Source of the DNA: JAFGNV01 sp964612485
Lineage (GTDB): Bacteria > Chloroflexota > Anaerolineae > 4572-78 > J111
DNA length: 64,000 nucleotides
Assembly (NCBI GenBank): GCA_964612485.1
Contig: CAZTFF010000021.1
Span: 30,115 to 94,114, forward strand
Reading direction: 5' to 3'
Shown: positions 58,766-64,000 of the stretch, in pieces
Layout of the letters: the number at the start of each line of letters is the position of its first letter
Position numbering within the stretch: the first letter of the stretch is position 1
Translations under genes and position numbers: made by a program
Notes under the pieces: generated by a model
What the model was told of the DNA's origin: nothing
Seen by the model: only the letters and a program-made list of their open reading frames with translations
Database searches by the model: none

Positions 58766-59128
58766 ATGCCTCCAAAAACAGCCGAGCGCTGCGCGGAAAC
58801 GATCATCGATGAAAATAAAGTAAAAACCGCCCAACAGGCGCTGCTCGATGGCCTATCGGCCACCCATCTGGCCGCCACCTTCAAGGCGCTGGCCGATCGC
58901 ACCCGCATCCGCATTGTTTCCGTGCTGGCTCACACCGAGTTATGCGTGTGCGATCTGGCCGCCACCCTGGGCATGACCCAGAGCGCGGTTTCCCACCAGC
59001 TCAGTTTGATGCGCGAGCTGCGCGTGGTCAAGAGCCGGAAAACGGGCCGGATGGTTTATTATACGCTCGACGATGAACACATCCGCGATCTGTTTCAACG
59101 CGGATTGGAACATATTAAACACAGCTAA
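58766..59128 (+). CDS. ArsR/SmtB-type metal sensor
   Basis: This is a 120-residue winged-helix repressor. The recognition helix is TQSAVSHQLSLMRE and the wing SRKTGRMVYYTLDD. Metal ligands typical of two site classes are both present: ELCVCDL on alpha-3 with C60 and C62 (plus C9 in the N-terminal arm) as in CadC, and D103, H105, H116 and H119 on alpha-5 (DDEHIRDLFQRGLEHIKH) as in SmtB. So Cd/Pb, Zn or both are likely inducers. The operator sits on its own promoter. The stop is 24 bp before the P-ATPase gene, whose product exports the metal. Confidence 0.93.
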   Translation: MPPKTAERCAETIIDENKVKTAQQALLDGLSATHLAATFKALADRTRIRIVSVLAHTELCVCDLAATLGMTQSAVSHQLSLMRELRVVKSRKTGRMVYYTLDDEHIRDLFQRGLEHIKHS

Positions 59129-59152
59129 AGATGATTTCACAGGAAACCGGTA

Positions 59153-61453
59153 ATGACTCAAAACCCAACAACCGATCAACCCCTTCAACTTCATATCTCC
59201 GGCATGGACTGCGCCGACTGCGCGTTCAAACTGGAAAAGGCGGTTGCCAACCTGGACGGCGTCGACGCCTGCCGGGTTAACTTTACCACCGCCAAAATGG
59301 ACGTAACCGGCGCGGCCAACGAAGCGGTCGTGGTCAAACAAATCAAATCGTTGGGCTACGGCATTGCCGCGCCCGACACCCAATTTACACCGCGCAGCAA
59401 ACGCCAACAGTGGCTCGATCTGCTGCACCAGCCCCGCAACGTCTTTACGCTCATCGGCGCGTTCTTCATCGGCCTGGGCTTTGTTGCCCAGGGGCTGGCG
59501 GGCAGCGAAGCAGCGGCGCTTCCCTTGTTCCTCCTCGGCGGCTTGGCCGGCCTGTATTTTCCCGCCAGAGCGGGCTGGGTCGCGCTGCGCAGCGGGCAAG
59601 GGCTGGATATGAATGTATTGATGACCCTGGCCGCCGTGGGCGCCTTTGCCATTGGCGAATACGCCGAAGCCGCCACCGTGATCGTCCTCTTCAGCCTGGG
59701 CGAAGCCCTGGAAGGCTACACCATGGAACGCACCCGCGACAGTATCCGCAGCCTGACCCACCTGGCCCCACCCCGGGCCACCGTGCTGCGCCCCTGCCTG
59801 GATTGCGAGGGCTGCCGGGGCCGGGAACTTCCCGACGGCAGCGGCCTCTACGAGCATGGCCCCTGCCCCTGGTGCGGCGACCACGAGCAAGTGGTGCCGG
59901 TGGAAGAGCTGGCTGTGGGCGACCGGATCATGGTCAAACCCGGCGAGCGTGTTCCGATGGACGGCCAAATCATAAGTGGCCGGTCAGCCGTGAATCAAGC
60001 CCCCATCACCGGCGAGAGCATGCCGGTAGAGAAAAAACCGGGAGATGAAGTTTTTGCCGGAACCATCAACGGGGACGGCGTCCTGAAAATAAATGTCACC
60101 CACCTGGCCGAAGACAATACGCTCTCCCGGCTGATCCATCTGGTGGAAGAAGCGCAATCGCAAAAAACGCCTACCCAACGCTTTGTTGATAAATTTGCCC
60201 GGATTTACACGCCTCTGGTGGTGGCGGGGGCCGCGCTGGTGGCCATCCTGCCGCCGCTGTTGTTCAACCAACCCTTTCTGGATACGCCCGATACGCGCGG
60301 CTGGCTCTATCGCGCCCTCACCCTGCTGGTGATCGCCTGCCCCTGCGCCCTGGTGATCGCCACGCCGGTAGCCGTGGTGAGCGGCATCGCCTCGGCGGCG
60401 CGGCGCGGGGTATTGATCAAAGGCGGCGCATTTTTAGAGGCTCTGGGCCGGGTCAAGGTGATGGCGTTTGATAAAACCGGCACCCTTACCCGGGGCCAAC
60501 CGTCGCTGGTCAACATTGCCTGCCTGGATGACTGCTGCGCCGAAGCCCGGCTACATGATCCGATGATCGCCTGCGAGCATTGCGACGAGATGCTGGCCCA
60601 GGCCGCCGCGATCGAACGCTACAGCACGCATCCCCTGGCCCAGGCCATCACCCGGGCCGCCGATGCCAGAGCGTTGCCGCAGTTACCGGCTCAGGAAATT
60701 TCAAACCTGCCGGGGCAGGGCGTACAGGGGCAGATCAACGGGCAGACCATTACCATTGGCAGCCACAGCCTGCTCCATACGGATGATGCGCATGCAGCGG
60801 AATTTTGCCGGCGCGTGTCCGATGCCGAAAGCAGCGGCCAAACCGCCGTTTTAGTGCGAGAAAATGATACCCTGCGCGGCTATATGGCAGTCAGCGATCC
60901 GCCGCGATCTCACAGCCGGGGCGCGATTGCAGCGCTCAAGCAAATAGGCATCGAGCAAACAATTATGCTCACCGGCGATAACCCGGCGGTAGCCCAAAGC
61001 ATGGGCCGGCAGTTGGGCCTCGACGCGGTGCGGGCCGGGCTGATGCCGGAAGATAAGGTCACGGTAGTGCGGGACCTGGTTGATAAACACGGCGATACCG
61101 TAGCGATGGTGGGCGACGGCGTGAACGATGCGCCGGCCCTGGCCGCGGCCACCGTAGGGATTGCCATGGGCGCGGGTGGCACGGCCCAGGCGCTGGAAAC
61201 CGCCGATGTCGCACTGATGGCCGACGACCTGACCCAATTACCGGTGGCCATCCGGCAGGGGCAGCGGGCCGCCGGCACGATCCGGTTCAATATCTGGTTC
61301 GCGCTCATCATCAAAGCCATCTTTTTGTTGACCGCGATTTTGGGCGTGGCTACCCTGTGGATGGCCGTTTTTGCCGATATGGGCGCATCGCTGCTGGTGA
61401 CGCTGAATGGGATGAGGCTTCTGCGAATCAAAGAAAGCACGCCAACCCATTGA
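59153..61453 (+). CDS. Heavy-metal P1B-type ATPase (Zn/Cd/Pb type) with extra cysteine clusters
   Basis: This 766-residue metal-exporting ATPase has the following parts: heavy-metal-associated domain GMDCADC (C20, C23), two leading membrane helices, the A domain, the CPC metal motif (396-398), phosphorylation loop DKTGTLT (D440), HP motif (STHPLAQAI) and MVGDGVNDAPAL. The CPC class and the ArsR neighbour point to Zn/Cd/Pb export. Two Cys-rich stretches are not in typical ZntA: residues 214-246 in the A domain (CLDCEGC...CPWC, five Cys) and about 457-477 after the phosphorylation loop (CLDDCC...CEHC, five Cys). They may be additional zinc-binding knuckles. It is regulated by the upstream ArsR-type gene. 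Confidence 0.95.
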   Translation: MTQNPTTDQPLQLHISGMDCADCAFKLEKAVANLDGVDACRVNFTTAKMDVTGAANEAVVVKQIKSLGYGIAAPDTQFTPRSKRQQWLDLLHQPRNVFTLIGAFFIGLGFVAQGLAGSEAAALPLFLLGGLAGLYFPARAGWVALRSGQGLDMNVLMTLAAVGAFAIGEYAEAATVIVLFSLGEALEGYTMERTRDSIRSLTHLAPPRATVLRPCLDCEGCRGRELPDGSGLYEHGPCPWCGDHEQVVPVEELAVGDRIMVKPGERVPMDGQIISGRSAVNQAPITGESMPVEKKPGDEVFAGTINGDGVLKINVTHLAEDNTLSRLIHLVEEAQSQKTPTQRFVDKFARIYTPLVVAGAALVAILPPLLFNQPFLDTPDTRGWLYRALTLLVIACPCALVIATPVAVVSGIASAARRGVLIKGGAFLEALGRVKVMAFDKTGTLTRGQPSLVNIACLDDCCAEARLHDPMIACEHCDEMLAQAAAIERYSTHPLAQAITRAADARALPQLPAQEISNLPGQGVQGQINGQTITIGSHSLLHTDDAHAAEFCRRVSDAESSGQTAVLVRENDTLRGYMAVSDPPRSHSRGAIAALKQIGIEQTIMLTGDNPAVAQSMGRQLGLDAVRAGLMPEDKVTVVRDLVDKHGDTVAMVGDGVNDAPALAAATVGIAMGAGGTAQALETADVALMADDLTQLPVAIRQGQRAAGTIRFNIWFALIIKAIFLLTAILGVATLWMAVFADMGASLLVTLNGMRLLRIKESTPTH

Positions 61454-61580
61454 CCTTTTGGCCAGGTGTCGGTTATAATAGAATCCTGTGTACGTTATCA
61501 CACTTCCAAGGGTTGGAGATAATTTTCTCCCTAACCCCCAACCCCCTGATCCCTAAATCCTATTTCCGAAGGAGCGAGGC

Positions 61581-62408
61581 ATGACCAACGAACTGACCCG
61601 TGAACAGGTTGATAAGACCATCCAGGCAGCCTGGAAAAAGGGCGAACGACCCAACTTTAACGGCGCAAATTTAAGCGGGATCGACCTGAGCGGCATGAAT
61701 CTCAGCATGTCGGATCTCAGCGGCGTAGATTTAAGCCAGGCCGATTTACGACGTACCCTGTTAAGCAACGCCAACCTGATCGGCGCGGATTTCAGCGGGG
61801 CCGACCTGAGCGGGGCGGATCTAAGCGAGGCGCTGCTCAGCGGAGCCATCTTTGTGCAGGCCAATTTGAGCCGGGCCAACCTGATAGAAGCCAGCCTCAA
61901 CGGGGCCAAATTTCTCAAAGCCGATCTCAGTCGGGCCAATCTGGATGGGGCCAACCTGGGAGGCGCAAACTTCAAAGGCGCGAACCTCAGCCGCTCGGAC
62001 CTTTGTTCAAGCAACCTCCATTGGGCCAACTTCAGCCAGGCGGATTTAACCGGGGCCGACCTGCGCGGAGCCAGTTTACGCGAAACCAAAATTGACAATA
62101 CTACGCAGCTAGACGAAAAATGGCGGCGGGTCTGGACCATTGTCAACCAGCAGGCGACTGAAGCGGATTTAAACGGCGTAGATTTAAGCGGCGCCAACCT
62201 GCGCCGGGCCGATCTCAGCATGGCCGATCTCAGCCAGGCCAATCTCAGCCACGTGGACCTCAGCCACGCCAATCTGGAAGATGCTATTTTGGACGGGGCC
62301 AATCTGGATGGGGCGATTTTGAACAAGGCCAAAGTATCTGAAGAACAACTAGAAACTGCCGGCAGCCTGGCGGGTGTCACCTTGCCCGATGGCAGCAAAA
62401 AGGCGTAA
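61581..62408 (+). CDS. Pentapeptide-repeat protein
   Basis: This 275-residue protein contains two quadrilateral beta-helix stacks of A-D/N-L-x-x repeats (about residues 25-170 and 190-255). Examples are ANLSGIDLSGMNLS, ADLSGADLSEALLSGA and ANLEDAILDGANLDGA. A short helical interruption (DEKWRRVWTIVNQQ) separates the stacks. Such proteins sometimes mimic DNA; here there is no gyrase-protection signature or enzyme partner, so the role is unknown. ATG follows AAGGAGCGAGGC. The next gene starts 12 bp later. Confidence 0.9.
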   Translation: MTNELTREQVDKTIQAAWKKGERPNFNGANLSGIDLSGMNLSMSDLSGVDLSQADLRRTLLSNANLIGADFSGADLSGADLSEALLSGAIFVQANLSRANLIEASLNGAKFLKADLSRANLDGANLGGANFKGANLSRSDLCSSNLHWANFSQADLTGADLRGASLRETKIDNTTQLDEKWRRVWTIVNQQATEADLNGVDLSGANLRRADLSMADLSQANLSHVDLSHANLEDAILDGANLDGAILNKAKVSEEQLETAGSLAGVTLPDGSKKA

Positions 62409-62420
62409 GGATAAATTCGA

Positions 62421-63218
62421 TTGAAAGTGGTTCTTGATAAATTTTCAGCCGATAGCCATTTTCTCCAACCGTGGAATACTTTTATAAAAGGCTCGGGCGC
62501 TTTAGACGCCACCGGCGACACCCTCCGTTTTATCAACCGGCCCACCACGGCCACCGATTATACAAACGCTCAAATTGATGATTACCAGGGCCTGCCGCGC
62601 CGCCAATTTTTGTGGCGCCCGCCGCTGAAAACAACCGCGCGCCTCCGTTTCTCCCACCCCGCCGACCAATTGCGGGGAACTGCCGGATTCGGTTTTTGGA
62701 ATGACCCCTTTATGATGACGGGCCTGCGCCGGCCCGCCCTGCCCCGGGCCATCTGGTTTTTTTATAGTTCCCCCCCCTCAAACATGAAGCTTGATCTTGA
62801 CACGCCCGGCCCCGGCTGGAAGGCGGCCACGCTGGATGCCGCCCGCTGGCCGTTTTTGGCGCTGCTGCCCACCGCGCCGGTGGCCATCCCGTTGATGAAC
62901 ATCAAACGGCTCTACCGCACGTTTTGGCCCATCGGGCAGCGGGCCATCAATGTGAGCGAAGCGCTGCTTGATGTTGATCTGACCGCGTGGCATACGTATA
63001 CCATCCACTGGCAGCAAAAAACCGCTCGCTTTGATGTGGACGGTCAAAATATACTCACCTGTGAAACAGCGCCGCGAGGGCCGCTGGGGTTTGTGATGTG
63101 GGTAGATAACCAATATATGGCCGTAACGCCATGGGGCCATTTTAAATATGGCCTGCTTGAAACACCGGCAAAGCAGTGGCTGGAACTTTCCAGGTTGGAG
63201 ATCACGGCCGGTGGATAA
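62421..63218 (+). CDS. Hypothetical protein with concanavalin-like beta-sandwich features
   Basis: This 265-residue protein without signal peptide starts with TTG at 62421 (AAGGAT upstream). The segment TAWHTYTIHWQQKTARFDVDG followed by QNILTCETAPRGPLGFVMWV resembles the carbohydrate-sandwich edge of GH16-like/laminin-G-type proteins. The first half includes GTAGFGFWNDPFM and AIWFFYSSPPSNM. The catalytic Glu pair of GH16 is not seen, so it would be a non-enzymatic relative. It follows the pentapeptide gene by 12 bp and converges with the response regulator. Confidence 0.55.
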   Translation: MKVVLDKFSADSHFLQPWNTFIKGSGALDATGDTLRFINRPTTATDYTNAQIDDYQGLPRRQFLWRPPLKTTARLRFSHPADQLRGTAGFGFWNDPFMMTGLRRPALPRAIWFFYSSPPSNMKLDLDTPGPGWKAATLDAARWPFLALLPTAPVAIPLMNIKRLYRTFWPIGQRAINVSEALLDVDLTAWHTYTIHWQQKTARFDVDGQNILTCETAPRGPLGFVMWVDNQYMAVTPWGHFKYGLLETPAKQWLELSRLEITAGG

Positions 63219-63221
63219 CCG

Positions 63222-63614
63222 TTACTGATCCGCCATGGGTTGCAGCAATAAGCGCACCTGCGATCTTAACTCATCGCCATTGATGGGCTTGGGCAGAAAA
63301 CTCTCCGCCCCGGCCTCAATTCCCCGATCCATTTGCTGCTGATCCCAAAACGCGGTAATCAAAATAATGGGGATATGCCGCCACCGTTTATCGCTTTTAA
63401 TATTTCTGCAAACCTCAAACCCGTCCATATGTGGCATCATCACATCCAGCACCACCAGGTCCGGGCGATGCCGTTCGAACCGGCGCAGCGCCTGAAATCC
63501 ATCTTTGGCGTGAACAATATTGTAGCCATCCGCGGCAAGATGCCCTTCCAAAATATCGCGGGCAATGGATTCATCATCTACAATCAAAATGGTGTGTTCC
63601 GGTTTGTCTGGCAT
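63222..63614 (-). CDS. CheY-like single-domain response regulator
   Basis: This 130-residue receiver protein without output domain has acidic pocket residues in ILIVDDESIARD, the phosphorylated aspartate in DLVVLDVMMPHMDG, T/S in PIILITAFW and the lysine in FLPKPINGDEL. Phosphorelay from the histidine kinase next to it (39 bp upstream, same strand) is the likely function. It belongs to the PleD/Spo0F-like group that acts as a partner of hybrid kinases. Confidence 0.93.
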   Translation of the reverse strand: MPDKPEHTILIVDDESIARDILEGHLAADGYNIVHAKDGFQALRRFERHRPDLVVLDVMMPHMDGFEVCRNIKSDKRWRHIPIILITAFWDQQQMDRGIEAGAESFLPKPINGDELRSQVRLLLQPMADQ

Positions 63615-63653
63615 TTCTGAAGTCTCGATTCTTTGAAGTCTATTTGATCGTAT

Positions 63654-64000
63654 TTATGGCGCCGGGGCAGCCTCGGTTATCTCTGCCGGCAACGTCACCG
63701 TAAAAGTTGATCCTTCCCCGAAGCGGCTTTCCACGGAGAGCCTGCCGTCCATCATCCGGCAAAAATTCTGGCATATCGTTAAACCCAGCCCGGCCCCCCC
63801 ATACTTACGGGTAGTGGAATTATCCGCCTGGGTAAAGGCGTTAAACATGAGTTCCACTTTTTCCGGCGGAATGCCAATTCCTGTATCGGCCACCTGAAAA
63901 ACAACTATTTCGGTTGGGGCGTTAGTCTTGGCATGCCTTTCAACGGTCAGGGTAATGGTGCCGTGTTCGGTAAATTTGGCGGCGTTGGTCAGTAAATTAA
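63654..64000 (-). CDS. Histidine kinase C-terminal part (runs off the window)
   Basis: The readable frame extends to the window end. It contains an N-box (NLLTNAAKF), G1 box (VADTGIGI), F box (MFNAFTQADNSTTRKYGGAG) and G2 (GAGLGLTICQNF), ending in a FTVTLPAEI strand. These are the HATPase_c ATP-binding elements of a sensor histidine kinase, about 115 residues visible. The H-box and sensing domains lie beyond position 64000. A response regulator gene follows after 39 bp and is its likely partner. Confidence 0.9.
   Translation of the reverse strand, partial: NLLTNAAKFTEHGTITLTVERHAKTNAPTEIVVFQVADTGIGIPPEKVELMFNAFTQADNSTTRKYGGAGLGLTICQNFCRMMDGRLSVESRFGEGSTFTVTLPAEITEAAPAP

Overview
The window looks like chromosomal DNA from a member of the Chloroflexota (Anaerolineae/Caldilineae-like). 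This is inference. It rests on family-5 solute-binding lipoproteins with long acidic or TP-rich N-termini, giant secreted proteins with DUF11/CARDB modules and a YFPLIIKN-type motif, Cys-rich insertions in a heavy-metal ATPase, and a gene mixture I associate with that phylum. There is no rRNA, CRISPR array, prophage, transposase gene or tRNA that I could recognise. Dispersed fold-back repeats are the main accessory element.

Layout. 1-5 kb: end of an ASCH-domain gene, hemolysin III-type membrane protein, OsmC protein, type I GAPDH with a clear promoter and terminator, and a GT5 glycogen/starch synthase. 5-11.4 kb: a 1578-residue secreted beta-helix/DUF11/CARDB protein, a small secreted protein and an unknown protein. 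11.7-22.2 kb: a complete oligopeptide ABC transporter locus (SBP, SBP, oppD, oppF, SBP, oppB, oppC), ended by a strong terminator. 22.3-31.3 kb: coiled-coil protein plus SelB, a MoxR/CoxD-like ATPase with a CoxE-like VWA protein, an Sfp-type phosphopantetheinyl transferase and an ABC exporter. 31.3-36.4 kb: small membrane protein, flavodoxin, and a DUF58 - transglutaminase pair. 36.5-46.9 kb: uvrA, a VapBC-type toxin-antitoxin pair, a zinc-ribbon membrane protein, mnmG, then fabF, fabH with an unusual 108-residue tail, and an S4 protein. 47-51 kb: a 1309-residue secreted protein combining a beta-propeller, a cohesin domain, about 27 copies of an 11-residue repeat and a dockerin. 51.4-58.2 kb: YigZ, a 70-residue protein, a PHP phosphatase, ribosomal L25, a CxxC protein, a DtxR regulator 4 bp after malQ, and enolase. 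58.3-64 kb: acylphosphatase, an ArsR/SmtB sensor with a palindromic operator plus a Zn/Cd-type P-ATPase, a pentapeptide-repeat protein, a ConA-like protein, a response regulator and the 3' end of a histidine kinase.

How the genes work together. Central carbon and glycogen metabolism is spread over the minus strand (gap, glycogen synthase, malQ, eno). The opp locus imports peptides. arsR with the P-ATPase forms a self-contained metal-efflux switch. fabF and fabH serve fatty-acid initiation and elongation, and Sfp would activate carrier proteins.

The least ordinary content is: (i) the cohesin-plus-dockerin single polypeptide, with an intrinsic terminator in its own leader; (ii) the two extra cysteine clusters in the metal ATPase; (iii) the C-terminal extension of FabH; and (iv) several families of intergenic fold-back repeats. 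One repeat family (consensus core GGGTTAGGGCCTAACC) always sits just upstream of a gene start and in one case supplies the end of an ORF.
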